Shown here piece after piece: positions 8,068 to 17,000 of a DNA stretch of 25,451 bases. Position 1 is the stretch's first letter. Every line of letters begins with the position of its first letter. Location of the stretch: assembly GCA_964609385.1 (NCBI GenBank), contig CAZSSM010000094.1, positions 1 to 25,451 of the forward strand. Direction: 5' to 3'. The notes under the pieces are model-generated. The model ran no database searches, was not told the origin of the DNA, and saw only the letters and a list, made by a program, of their open reading frames with translations. The position numbers and the translations under genes were made by a program. This DNA is from CAZSSM01 sp964609385. Lineage in GTDB: Bacteria > Planctomycetota > Planctomycetia > Isosphaerales > Isosphaeraceae.

Positions 8068-8369
8068 GGAAACGAAAGGTCGACCCTTCTATCTACGAGT
8101 GGACTAGGCTTTCTGGATTGGCGAGCGGATCAGAGAGGCTACGGCCAGACTGACTTCGGAGCAATTGTGTGGATCGATTAGATCAAGCGTGAAGCGAACG
8201 TCGGCGACTCGGGAGCTGAACTGCATATCACCCCGGATCGGCTTCGCCGCTGCGGTCACGTCTCGACTACGGCCCTCACCGCTTCGCAGTTGCAGAAGCA
8301 GTGGAACCGGCGCAAAACGACTAATTTGTTGTTAATATTTTGTTAAACGAAGCTGGCTTGAGTTCGATA

Positions 8370-8410
8370 AGCCTAGGTCGTCTACGTTCCAAAGGAAATC
8401 GATCTAGGCT
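8370..8410. repeat. 11-bp inverted repeat downstream of the CheB/CheR gene
   Basis: Arms AGCCTAGGTCG (8370-8380) and CGATCTAGGCT (8400-8410) pair along their whole length on the plus strand with one G-U, over a 19-nt loop. In the minus-strand transcript one pair becomes A-C. It lies 37 nt past the stop codon of the hybrid gene. No T-run follows on the minus strand, so it may be a processing or weak termination hairpin rather than a classical terminator, or part of an unannotated plus-strand RNA. Confidence 0.4.
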
Positions 8411-8446
8411 AGGGCACCCAAGTTGAGGTCAGTATGGGTGGGCCGT

Positions 8447-11400
8447 TCAAGCCGTCGGGGCGGGAGCCATCGTTCCGTACCAGTGGAGGATTCCTGCGCG
8501 GGGGTCGCGGTCAGGCTCTCCGCGAATCATCATTGCGTGGTAGGAACCGCCGATGGTCCGGATCCGGGCACGAACCTCGAAGGGTATGGCTTGGCTGAGG
8601 CTCGCGTTCCAGGCCTGCAGACAGCCATCGCGATCCTCGGGATGGACCGCATCGGCCCAGGAAATCGATGTGCCGGTGCTCTGCTCACGTGTCCGCCCGG
8701 TGAGGGTGGTCCACGCCGCGTTGAGGAAATCCCAGGTCCCATCGGCCTGGGCGCTCCAGACGATTTGACTGGTGAGGTCGGCCAGCATCCGGAACCGACG
8801 CTCGCTCCGCAGTAACGCGTCGGAGTAGCGGACCTCGGACGTGATGTCATGCATCGTCAATACGGCCAGCCGGATCTTCCCTTCATCGGTCCGAACCGGA
8901 CAACCATTGCATCTCACGATGTACTCTCGATCGTGCTCCAAATCACCAATACGCATAACCTCATTGCGGAGGTGTTCTCCTTGAAGGAGCCGATGGATCG
9001 GACGTTCGGATTCCGGGATGCTCAGGCCGTCACGCGTACGGTAGCTCAGCCCGGCCTTCAGTTGGTCGAGCGAAAGAGCCTCCGTGTCATCCGAAGACAG
9101 ACCGAAGATTCGCAATGCCGCCGAATTGAGCTGGGTGACCCGGCCCGACTCGGCGTCGAAGATCACTGTTGCGTCCGAAACGTTCCCGTAAATTGCGTTC
9201 CATTCCTCCATGTGTTTCGATAGTTTAGTATTTGCTTGAGCAAGATTTTCCTGTGCTCGATACCTCTCCGATAAATCACGTATGACGCCAGTGAACAACT
9301 GCGGTTCCGATCCTTCCACCTCCGAGACGGCCAGATCGATCGGGAAGACGGTTCCGTCTTTGTGGACCGCTTCGACCTGCCTGACGGTACCTAGGATCTT
9401 GCGGACTCCTGTCCGTATGTAGTTCCGAATATCGTCGTCGTTCCGGCTCCGATAGGGCTCGGGCATGAGTTCCTTGACATTGATGCCGATCAGCTCCGCG
9501 GGCTGGTATCCGAAGACGTTCTCGACCGCCTTATTGATCGACTGGATGATCCCCTTCTGGTCGATCGTCACGACTACATCGACTGTCGAGTTGAGGATCG
9601 CCTGAGTCCTCGAAGCATCTTCGATCAACTGCAGCTCGGACTTGCGCTGTTCATGGATGTCGACGGCGCGGCCCACCCATTCGACGAACACCCCGGAAGT
9701 GGTATGAATCGCGATCAAGTTAACATGGACGTATCGGTACTCTGAGCGAGCGCAATTCCAAAGACGGCTGGAGAACTCGGTAAACGTAGGTGAGCGATTG
9801 GCTAAGCTCACCAGCCGGCTTCGCGCGATATCGCGCTCGTCGGGGTGAACAGCATTGATCCAGCCGAGGCCGAAATACTGCTCGGGTGTTTGCCCTGTAT
9901 AGCGCTGCCAGGACGGCTGTTCGGTGGTGATCTGACCATCCTGGCCCCGGGTCCAATAGATTGTCGTGTCGTCGGTCTCAGCTAGTGAGGCGAACCGCTT
10001 CTGGTGCAGATCGAGCTGATTCTCGATCCGCTTGACCCGTCCAACGTCGACGAGAGTAATTAGGACTCCCTCAACGAGATTATCGACCAGATAGGGTAGG
10101 ATTCGAACTAGAAACCATGTGCCGTTATGATCGCGAACCTCTTGCTCGACGATCTCGCCGGTCGTGTGGACCTGGGCGACCATCTCGGCCAGATCGAAGT
10201 CCTGAAGGTGTTGCGAGAAGAGACTGATCTTTCGGCCCTGGTCGGTGGCGATCAGGCCGAAGATTGCCGAGGCGCGGGGCGTGAATTTGCGAATGCAGAA
10301 CTCATGGTCGACGAAGATGAGGCCCAGATCGGTGCTCGCCAGCAGATTTTCCATGTCGTTCATCAGCTCGGTCAATTCGGTAATCTTAAGCTGATGTTCG
10401 GTGTTGACGGTGTACAATTCCTCATTAACCGATTGAATCTCCTCGTTCGTGCTCTGGAGCTCCTCGTTGGCGCTCTGGAGTTCCTCGTTGGCGACCTCCA
10501 TCTCTTCGATCGTCGACTGAAGGTATTCGCGGGTATGAGCGAGTTCGTCCCGAAGCCTCTGCGGCTCTGCTAGGGAATCCTCTAAATCATCCTCAGTCGC
10601 CGAAGGATCGGGATTCGCCTGGTCGGTGAGCGGGTGCACCCGAATCAAGGCATAAAGATCCTTGCCGTCATGGATCGGCTCGACGGCTAACTGAGCGGTC
10701 TTCGGCCCGTTCTCGCCATGAACCGTCATCTGGAGTTGGGGAGGCTGGCTCGACTGACCTTTCTCTAGAGCGAGGAAGAGCGCCGAGCTCACCAGGGTAT
10801 GACACGATTTGGGCAGGACATCGAGGACCGAGCCGGTGCTGCGCCCGTCTTGATGGGTCAGCCAAGCTCCAACGCCTCCGAAGGTATGGACCACGCTGCG
10901 CGATTGATCGACAAGGACCGCCGGCTGGACGAAGTGGGCATGGACCTGCTCAATGAGTGATCGGCTGGTCGATGGTGACGACGCGGCGGCGATCGAAGTT
11001 CCACGATGTGATCGCACCGGCGCGATCTGAAGATCATCCGGGACCACCGGGACGTCTTTACGACGCCGATAAACCCGATATGGCTCCGAGATCGGGTCGA
11101 AGGCCAACGGAAAACTCCGCGTGTTCTCGGTGTCTCCTAGGAATAGGATCCCGTCCGGTCGTAGCGAGAAGTGAAAACGCGAAAGAACCCGCTTTTGATT
11201 TTTCGGTTTCAAATAAATCATCATGTTTCTGCAACTAACGAGGTCCATTTTTGTAAACGGCGCATCGACCAGGACATTGTGCTTGGAGAAAAAGACCCGA
11301 GTCCGGATGTGGGCCCGTACTCGATAACCGGTCTCATGCGGAACAAAATGGCGTTCGATCCGCTCGGGTGACATTCCTTCGAGCGTCTCCGTCTCGTAGA

Positions 11401-12559
11401 AGCCGGTCGTTGCCTTTTGAAGCGAGCCCGGATGCATGTCGGTGGCGAAAATTTTAAAGGCGTCACGTTCTTTCGTGTGGCCGATTTGTTCCTCGAGTAA
11501 GATCGCCAACGAGTAGGCTTCCTCTCCGGTGGCACAGGCCGGGCACCAGATGCGGATCGGTCGTTCCGGGTCGCGTTGTCGGATGAGGGTGGGGATGATC
11601 TCCGATTCCAGATAGGCGAAGGTGTCCGGGTCGCGGAAGAACCGAGTCACGCCGATCAGCAGGTCGCGATAGAGGACGTCCAGTTCCTCGGGGTTCTCGT
11701 TCAAGTAACTTGTATACGCATCGACGGAGTTCGCTTGGACCAACCGGATCCGCCGGATGATTCGCCGGCCGACGGTTCCCACTTTGTATTGGCCGAAGTC
11801 GAGGGAATAGACCCGATTGAGTTGGTCCAAGATCGCATCAAAGCGATTGGGAAGCCCGTCGGTGCAGCCGACCGGGGCGATCCCCTCGACATAGTTGCAG
11901 ATCAGTCGGGGGATGTCCTCGGGCCGTGCGAGGAAGGAGACGGCCTCACTGACCTGGGCGGCGCGGGGCATCGTGTCGAACTTGGCCGTCTCGGGAGCCT
12001 GGGCGATCACCAGACCGCCAGCCCGATGCACGTGCACGGCGCCGTCGGCCCCGTCGCTGCCGGCCCCGGAAAGGATCACCGCCATCGCGTGCTCGCCCAG
12101 CTCGGCAGCCAGTGATCGAAACAGGGGATCGATGATCAAGAACGCCGATTGATCGGAATGCGGCTCCTCAACGTAGAGACGTCCATAACGAAGCTGGACG
12201 ATATGGCGCGCTGGATTGATGTAGATTGTGTTCGGCTCGATCTCCTGGCCGTCCACGATCGTCTGAACATCCATCACGGTGTAACGTCTGAGCAGTTCGT
12301 TGAGGAAGCTCGGGAAGTCGGGAGAGAGGTGTTTGGTCACGATGAAGGCTAAGCCGGAGTCGGTCGGCATCAGCTCGAACATGGCGCGGAGTGCTTCCAG
12401 GCCACCGGCTGAGGCGCCGATGCCGACGATCCCCCGCAATTCACTGGAGAGCCCGTGTCGAGACGGCTCGAAGGTATATCCTGACTCGGGTTCGCCCAGG
12501 GCTCTCGAACCCTCGATCGCCTTGAGGTCCTCCGAAGTCGGCGACGCCAATTCGTCCAT
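8447..12559 (-). CDS. CheB-CheR hybrid sensory protein with five PAS-like segments
   Basis: A 1370-residue cytoplasmic signalling protein with no membrane segment. Residues about 41-225 form a CheB methylesterase domain with the catalytic triad Ser50 (GIGASAGG), His77 (TKHLSPD) and Asp169 (GAGSDGADG). Residues about 235-495 form a CheR methyltransferase: GVTRFFRD, the SAM-binding CPACATGEEAYSLA near 340-352, FATDMHPGSL, and DLVSCRNMMIYL. A coiled coil at about 660-730 has NEELQSANEELQSTNEEIQ heptads, a hallmark of these hybrids. PAS-like segments follow at about 727-840, 863-970, 985-1100, 1109-1235 and 1262-1370, several ending in PAC-type sequence. No HisKA or HATPase domain follows and the protein stops after the last PAS/PAC. 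The start is ATG 12559 with TTGGAG 7-8 nt upstream; the 60 codons before it look non-coding. No che operon lies nearby, so partners are unknown. Confidence 0.93.
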   Translation of the reverse strand: MDELASPTSEDLKAIEGSRALGEPESGYTFEPSRHGLSSELRGIVGIGASAGGLEALRAMFELMPTDSGLAFIVTKHLSPDFPSFLNELLRRYTVMDVQTIVDGQEIEPNTIYINPARHIVQLRYGRLYVEEPHSDQSAFLIIDPLFRSLAAELGEHAMAVILSGAGSDGADGAVHVHRAGGLVIAQAPETAKFDTMPRAAQVSEAVSFLARPEDIPRLICNYVEGIAPVGCTDGLPNRFDAILDQLNRVYSLDFGQYKVGTVGRRIIRRIRLVQANSVDAYTSYLNENPEELDVLYRDLLIGVTRFFRDPDTFAYLESEIIPTLIRQRDPERPIRIWCPACATGEEAYSLAILLEEQIGHTKERDAFKIFATDMHPGSLQKATTGFYETETLEGMSPERIERHFVPHETGYRVRAHIRTRVFFSKHNVLVDAPFTKMDLVSCRNMMIYLKPKNQKRVLSRFHFSLRPDGILFLGDTENTRSFPLAFDPISEPYRVYRRRKDVPVVPDDLQIAPVRSHRGTSIAAASSPSTSRSLIEQVHAHFVQPAVLVDQSRSVVHTFGGVGAWLTHQDGRSTGSVLDVLPKSCHTLVSSALFLALEKGQSSQPPQLQMTVHGENGPKTAQLAVEPIHDGKDLYALIRVHPLTDQANPDPSATEDDLEDSLAEPQRLRDELAHTREYLQSTIEEMEVANEELQSANEELQSTNEEIQSVNEELYTVNTEHQLKITELTELMNDMENLLASTDLGLIFVDHEFCIRKFTPRASAIFGLIATDQGRKISLFSQHLQDFDLAEMVAQVHTTGEIVEQEVRDHNGTWFLVRILPYLVDNLVEGVLITLVDVGRVKRIENQLDLHQKRFASLAETDDTTIYWTRGQDGQITTEQPSWQRYTGQTPEQYFGLGWINAVHPDERDIARSRLVSLANRSPTFTEFSSRLWNCARSEYRYVHVNLIAIHTTSGVFVEWVGRAVDIHEQRKSELQLIEDASRTQAILNSTVDVVVTIDQKGIIQSINKAVENVFGYQPAELIGINVKELMPEPYRSRNDDDIRNYIRTGVRKILGTVRQVEAVHKDGTVFPIDLAVSEVEGSEPQLFTGVIRDLSERYRAQENLAQANTKLSKHMEEWNAIYGNVSDATVIFDAESGRVTQLNSAALRIFGLSSDDTEALSLDQLKAGLSYRTRDGLSIPESERPIHRLLQGEHLRNEVMRIGDLEHDREYIVRCNGCPVRTDEGKIRLAVLTMHDITSEVRYSDALLRSERRFRMLADLTSQIVWSAQADGTWDFLNAAWTTLTGRTREQSTGTSISWADAVHPEDRDGCLQAWNASLSQAIPFEVRARIRTIGGSYHAMMIRGEPDRDPRAGILHWYGTMAPAPTA

Positions 12560-12895
12560 GAATTCACTCCAAGGCCGTGACCGCACGGGCGAATGCGGGA
12601 AGGAATGCGATAGCCAAGTCGGGACGGGACCGATCTGCGCAACCGAATGGCTTAAAAAACGGAACCGATACCGATCGGTGGTTGCGAGTGAAGGGAATGC
12701 GCCTCGGGACAGACCGAAGAGACGAGACGATCGCGGCACAAACCCGGGCGATGAGCATCAATTTAGCAAGAGCCGCAATTTACCGGCTATATTATTCCGG
12801 CGCACGGCTCGAGTGCTTGGCCTTTCGCTATTCCCGTAGGAGAAGGCCGTTGGGGTGATGGATCACGCCAATTGGACCTAGCGTGAAATACTCTC
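12560..12895. other. 336-bp intergenic region upstream of the CheB/CheR gene
   Basis: The region between accA and the hybrid gene holds the terminator-like hairpin at 12650-12679. It also holds a 6-bp inverted repeat GGCCTT/AAGGCC (about 12819-12848) and a near-palindrome at 12850-12871, both near the accA end. Plus-strand open frames crossing it are arginine-rich and show no protein features, so I call no gene. The promoter of the hybrid gene should be here, but I cannot point to a convincing one. Confidence 0.45.
12650..12679 (-). terminator. Possible intrinsic terminator between accA and the hybrid gene
   Basis: On the minus strand ACCGAT (12679-12674) pairs with ATCGGT (12669-12664) over a 4-nt loop. 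Four bases later comes a run of six T (12659-12654). It lies about 220 nt after the accA stop and 95 nt before the hybrid gene start, so it could end accA transcription or attenuate the hybrid gene. The stem is short and the T-run is offset, hence low confidence. Confidence 0.35.
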
Positions 12896-14044
12896 TCAGG
12901 CTGAGGCATCCTCGATAGAGGGCGATGGGCTGGTCAGTTTGGTTGAGGCGTGGAGCGTATCGAGCGACGGGCCCTCATCGTTGAGGGTTGCGGGGCCATC
13001 GGCTGGATGGCCAGGCAGTTCGATGGGATGCTCTTCAAAGGCGCCGATCCGACGGAACCGTTCGTAACGATCGTTGAGGACCTCCTCATCGGAGAATCGT
13101 GAGAGTTCGCGAAGTGTCGTGAGCAAATACTTCTTGAGCCGGACGGCCATGTCGGCGGGGTTGGCGTGGGCCGCACCGTCGGGCTCATCGATGATATCGT
13201 CGATAACACCGAACCGTTTCAGGTCGCGACTGGTCATCTTCAGGGCGGCAGCCGCCTGAGGGGCGTGATCGCTGTCCTTCCAGAGGATCGAAGCGCAGCC
13301 TTCAGGGCTGATGACCGAGTAGTAGGTGTGTTGGAGCATGGCGATCCGGTTGGAAACGCCGATGCCGAGAGCACCTCCCGAGCCGCCCTCGCCGATGACG
13401 ACGCTCAGAATTGGGGTCTTCAGTTGGCTCATGGCCAAGAGGTTCTCGGCAATGATGGCGGCCTGGCCACGCTCCTCGGCCGAGATTCCCGGGTAAGCCC
13501 CCGGGGTGTCGATGAAACTGATGATGGGCAGCCGGAACTTCTCGGCCAGCTTCATGACGCGGAGAGCCTTACGATATCCCTCCGGATGAGCGCAGCCGAA
13601 ATGACAGGCCTTGCGTTCCTCGAGATTCTTTCCCTTCTGGTGACCAACGAAGAGAATCTTGCGGTCTTCCAGATGGGCGAAGCCGGTGACGATGGCCGGA
13701 TCGTCGCCGATGGCCCGGTCGCCATGAATCTCGACGAACTGCTCGAACATGCGATCGAGATAGTCGCGCGATTGGGGCCGTGACGGATGGCGAGCGACCT
13801 GAACGGTCTCCCAGGCATCGAGGCCGTTGAAGGTCTCGCGACGGATGGCGATCAGCTCGCGTCGGCAAATCCGGATCCGCTCGCTGAAGGAGCTGAGGAC
13901 GGCGGCGGCCTCGACGCCGGCGGCCGATCGGGGACCGAGGGCCTGGACCTTACGCTGATGCTCGGTTTCGAGCTCGGCCAGTTGCTCCTCCATCGCGATG
14001 ATTCGCGCCTCGAACGGCAGGCGTTGGCGGGCCAGGGAGGACAT
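12896..14044 (-). CDS. accA: Acetyl-CoA carboxylase carboxyltransferase subunit alpha
   Basis: A 382-residue AccA, the alpha subunit of the carboxyltransferase that moves CO2 from biotin on BCCP to acetyl-CoA, making malonyl-CoA for fatty-acid synthesis in the cytoplasm. It shows the N-terminal coiled segment LPFEARIIAMEEQLAEL, the HGDRAIGDDPAIVTGFA block, GKNLEERKACHFGCAHPEGYRKALRVMKLA, FIDTPGAYPG, and the oxyanion-hole region GEGGSGGALGIGVSNR followed by ISPEGCASILWKD. It is longer than the roughly 320 residues of E. coli AccA because of a C-terminal tail of about 50 residues rich in P, S and T, probably disordered. The start ATG 14044 has GAGG 9 nt upstream; the frame is open to 14095 but that part lacks conservation. 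accD is not in the window, as usual for separately encoded subunits. Confidence 0.96.
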   Translation of the reverse strand: MSSLARQRLPFEARIIAMEEQLAELETEHQRKVQALGPRSAAGVEAAAVLSSFSERIRICRRELIAIRRETFNGLDAWETVQVARHPSRPQSRDYLDRMFEQFVEIHGDRAIGDDPAIVTGFAHLEDRKILFVGHQKGKNLEERKACHFGCAHPEGYRKALRVMKLAEKFRLPIISFIDTPGAYPGISAEERGQAAIIAENLLAMSQLKTPILSVVIGEGGSGGALGIGVSNRIAMLQHTYYSVISPEGCASILWKDSDHAPQAAAALKMTSRDLKRFGVIDDIIDEPDGAAHANPADMAVRLKKYLLTTLRELSRFSDEEVLNDRYERFRRIGAFEEHPIELPGHPADGPATLNDEGPSLDTLHASTKLTSPSPSIEDASA

Positions 14045-14248
14045 GGTCAGGAACCTCGTAAGGGGAGGGGGCGACCGTGACGAGGTGGCCGGCACCCGCT
14101 CGGCTCATCGGGCCGGGGGCGACTGCCGAGCGAATCGGTCCAAGGTACGGGGCATTGTAGGTGGCGTCCCAAGGGTTCGACGTGCCCCGAGCTAGCACGC
14201 GACCTGGGCCAGGCAGAGCCGGAGTAAGCCCCCCAGGATCAGAGCAGT

Positions 14249-15202
14249 TCAGGACTCGCCGTCATCCTTGTAGAGGGCGATCTTGCTGAGGCGACTCACC
14301 ACTTCATGCATCAGGGCGGGCCGATTCTCCGGCTTCTTCTCGAGCATGGACAGAACCAACTCGGCGTACTCCGCGGTGACCAGGGGTTGAATCCCGGTCA
14401 GAGGGGCTGGAGCCATCCGGACCTGCTTGCGGAGCAACTCCTGGCTGGAGTTGCCGGTGAAGGGAGGCCGACCACATGCCAGTTCATAGCAGGTGATGCC
14501 GAAGCTGTAAATGTCGGCCGTGGCGGCCGGGGGCTTCTGCATCAACTGTTCCGGCGAGATGTAGCTGTACGTGCCCTGGCGTGGCGGTTTACCGGCCAGG
14601 AGCTTCCCCAAGCCTGTGGGAATCCGCCGGGCCAGGGCGAAATCGATCAGGCGAACCTCGCCCGACTTGTTGACCAGGATATTGTCCGGCTTGATATCGC
14701 GGTGGACCCAGCCTTGATCGTGCATGTAGGCCAGCGCCATGCCGGCCTGCTGGAGGATTCGCTGGTGAATCCTCCGGGGTAATTCGAACCGCTGAGGGGT
14801 CCGCAGCGGCTTACGCAGGTCCATCGACGGGAAGTAGTCCATGACGATATAAGCCGGCTCGGCCTTGGTGGTCCGAACGAACTTGTGAGTCCGCAAGATG
14901 TTGCGATGGATCAGCGACTGGCCGATCTTGGCCTCGTTGGAGAGGACCCCGACTTCCTCGCGGTCCTTGGCCAAGCTCGGCAAGATTTGCTTGAGCACGA
15001 AGCGTCGGCCGGCGCCGTCGACAACCTCTATAACCTGCGCGGCCTGCCCTTGGAATAAGGAGCGAACAAAGCGGTATTCGTGAATGCGGTCTTCGCCGGC
15101 GATCGCCACGGCTCGGACTCCCTCAATCGTGAGCGGTTGCGGGGGCCTCCACAAGGGACCGTCCCAGTTGGCGCCGACCCGTCGTCGATAGGCATCGGGC
15201 AC
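14249..15202 (-). CDS. Soluble Ser/Thr protein kinase with a DFA motif
   Basis: A 317-residue Hanks-type kinase consisting almost only of the kinase domain (about 40-305), without a transmembrane segment or sensor domain, hence cytoplasmic. Kept residues: the ATP-anchoring Lys71 (FVLKQI), the alpha-C Glu90 (SNEAKIG), the catalytic loop VHRDIKPDN with Asp169 and Asn174, and SPEQ (216-219) in place of APE, followed by DIYSFGITCYELACGRPPF. Deviations: the metal-binding DFG is Asp187-Phe-Ala (LIDFALARR), and the glycine-rich loop (SLFQGQAAQVIEV) has lost most glycines. It may therefore be an atypical or slow kinase. It starts at GTG 15202 with AGAGGG 6 nt upstream. It sits between accA and glgC on the same strand, 134 bp after glgC; a link to carbon storage is speculation. 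Confidence 0.9.
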   Translation of the reverse strand: MPDAYRRRVGANWDGPLWRPPQPLTIEGVRAVAIAGEDRIHEYRFVRSLFQGQAAQVIEVVDGAGRRFVLKQILPSLAKDREEVGVLSNEAKIGQSLIHRNILRTHKFVRTTKAEPAYIVMDYFPSMDLRKPLRTPQRFELPRRIHQRILQQAGMALAYMHDQGWVHRDIKPDNILVNKSGEVRLIDFALARRIPTGLGKLLAGKPPRQGTYSYISPEQLMQKPPAATADIYSFGITCYELACGRPPFTGNSSQELLRKQVRMAPAPLTGIQPLVTAEYAELVLSMLEKKPENRPALMHEVVSRLSKIALYKDDGES

Positions 15203-15336
15203 AAGAGGCCCTCTGGGGAATCATTGCCTACCAATGCACCGGATGTGACAGGGACAGCTCCGGAATCGCGGGCCGACCAGTCCGGATCAGGTCGCAGGAA
15301 CCACGCTGGGACCAAGGGTCGCCGCCAGAGGAGCGA

Positions 15337-16659
15337 TCAGGCGTGGGTATCGTGGGGCACCACGGTGAATTTCGGCAAGACGAAGACGCCGTCGCGGATC
15401 ATTCCCAGGGACGTCTCCTCACTGTTTTCCTTCCCATCCGGATTGAGCAGTCGGACGTTGTCGCCGATCCGGCAATTCTTGTCAACGATCGCGTTCTCGA
15501 TCTGGCAGTTCCGCCCGATTCCGAAGTCGAGGATGCCGCTCTTGCGGTTCTCGGCCTGTTGGGAGGCGGTCTCGAAGCTGTCGATGCCCATGATGTAAGA
15601 GTTGCGGATGACCGTGCCAGCTCCGATGACGGCTCGGACGCCGATGACCGAGTTCTCGATGACGGCGCCGGGGCCGATCTGACAGCCGTCGGAGACCAGG
15701 CTGTTGCGGATCGTTGCGTCAGAGATTCGCGAGCAGGGCAGATAGCGCGGTCGCGTGAAGATCGGCGTCTCGTCGCCGGCGAACTTCAAGGGCGGATCGC
15801 TGCCGGCCAGGTCGATGTTGGCCTTGTGGAATGCACCGACGGTCCCGATATCTTCCCAGTAGCCGTCGAAGAGGAACGATTGGACGCGCGACTTCTCGAT
15901 CGTGTAGGGGAACAGCTCCTTGCCGAAGTCGGTGAACTTGGTCTCGCGGAGCATTTGGACCAGGATGTCCTTAGAGAAGAGATAGATGCCCATGCTGGCC
16001 AGAAAGCAGCGTCGCCCACCGTCGGAGTCGATCCCATGGTCGGCCAACCACTTCGGGTCGGTCCGCACGCCGGCCTGGGCTTCGGGCGTCTTGGGCTTTT
16101 CCAAGAAGTTGGTCACCAGGCCGTTGGAATCGATGTTCATAATCCCGCAGGCTGAAGCCTCTTGCTGGTCCACCGGGAGGGTGGCGATGGTGCAGGCGGC
16201 GCCCGATTCGCGGTGGGCGCGAATCATGTCGCGGAAATCCATCCGATAGAGCTGGTCGCCGGAGAGGATCAGCACCAAGTCGACATCGGGCTCATCAATA
16301 TGGTCGACATTGTGGCGGACCGCGTCGGCGGTACCTTGGAACCAGTCGTCGTTGTCGGGCGTCTGCTGCGCCGCCAGGATCTCGACGAAGCCGCCGCCGA
16401 AGGCGTCGAACTTGTAGGTGTTGACGATGTGTCGGTGCAGGCTGACCGAGTTGAACTGGGTCAGCACGAAGATCCGGTTCAGTCCCGAGTAGATGCAATT
16501 CGAGATCGGGATGTCGATGAGCCGATACTTGCCGGCCACTGGTACGGCCGGCTTACTTCGATTCTTCGTCAGCGGATAGAGACGGGTCCCACGACCACCG
16601 CCCAGGATCAAGCTCATTACCCGGCGCGTATCGAGGTTCAGATTCATCGTGGTCGGCAT
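15337..16659 (-). CDS. glgC: Glucose-1-phosphate adenylyltransferase (ADP-glucose pyrophosphorylase)
   Basis: A 440-residue enzyme making ADP-glucose from ATP and glucose-1-phosphate, the committed step of bacterial glycogen synthesis. The nucleotidyltransferase domain opens with LILGGGRGTRLYPLTKNRSK (residues 17-36). PAVPVAGKYRLIDIPISNC, FNSVSLHRHI, QGTADAVR, LSGDQLYRMD, FLEKPK and YWEDIGTVGAFHKAN follow, all in family order. The C-terminal third is a left-handed beta-helix with hexapeptide-like repeats (ISDATIRNSLVSDGCQIGPG and after). The motif set resembles the cyanobacterial/plant-type enzyme more than the enterobacterial one. The start ATG 16659 has GAGGAG 10 nt upstream; the frame reaches 16731 but that part is not conserved. 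It is followed after 134 bp by the kinase gene. Allosteric regulation by metabolites is usual in the family; effectors cannot be read here. Confidence 0.96.
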   Translation of the reverse strand: MPTTMNLNLDTRRVMSLILGGGRGTRLYPLTKNRSKPAVPVAGKYRLIDIPISNCIYSGLNRIFVLTQFNSVSLHRHIVNTYKFDAFGGGFVEILAAQQTPDNDDWFQGTADAVRHNVDHIDEPDVDLVLILSGDQLYRMDFRDMIRAHRESGAACTIATLPVDQQEASACGIMNIDSNGLVTNFLEKPKTPEAQAGVRTDPKWLADHGIDSDGGRRCFLASMGIYLFSKDILVQMLRETKFTDFGKELFPYTIEKSRVQSFLFDGYWEDIGTVGAFHKANIDLAGSDPPLKFAGDETPIFTRPRYLPCSRISDATIRNSLVSDGCQIGPGAVIENSVIGVRAVIGAGTVIRNSYIMGIDSFETASQQAENRKSGILDFGIGRNCQIENAIVDKNCRIGDNVRLLNPDGKENSEETSLGMIRDGVFVLPKFTVVPHDTHA

Positions 16660-17000
16660 AGCAGGGCGACTCCTCGAAGGCGAATGATTCCCCTCCCACA
16701 TGGTCCTCGGCGAAACACCGGCCTCGGGCAAGGAAATCTGGATCGGACACGAATGGCCTTCGACAGGGAGGACGGGATGTCGGTGTCGTAGAGGCCGGAT
16801 CGCTCCGATCGTGAAGCGACGGTCCTTTCAGCAGATCAGGTGCCGACCCGCGCCGCAAGGTCCGTCACCCGGGTTGAAGCGATTCGCCGCAGACGATCCG
16901 CCCCGATCGGTCCAATCAAGCTAACCATCGGGAAACGGATCGGACATCGACGACGTGTACGGGACGATACTAAGGGCCGGAGAGCCCGTTCAATCAAGCC
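16660..17000. other. 341-bp intergenic region upstream of glgC
   Basis: This region lies between the stop of the M3 peptidase gene and the glgC start, both on the minus strand. I see no gene, no clear terminator and no strong promoter. A weak -10-like TAGTAT lies at the peptidase-proximal end (about 16969-16974, minus strand) without a well-spaced -35. The glgC Shine-Dalgarno GAGGAG is at its lower end. Confidence 0.4.

Larger units (their letters stand above)
7882..8446. other. 565-bp gap without a supported gene
   Basis: This stretch separates the start of the DUF1559 gene from the end of the CheB/CheR hybrid, both on the minus strand. The short open frames that cross it show no recognisable protein features. 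It holds the possible promoter at 8037-8067, an AT-rich island at about 8317-8352 that stands out against the GC-rich surroundings, and an 11-bp inverted repeat at 8370-8410 close to the stop codon of the hybrid gene. No tRNA-like or known riboswitch fold was recognised. Confidence 0.5.

Noticed and set aside
1903..8382. Shared 12-mer GCCTAGGTCGTC at 1903-1914 and 8371-8382
   Set aside because: Several repeated 12-mers are expected by chance in 25 kb, and the two sites have no matching context.
12300..12858. Plus-strand open frames across the start of the hybrid gene
   Set aside because: The products are Arg/Ser-rich without motifs and partly antisense to the CheB domain.
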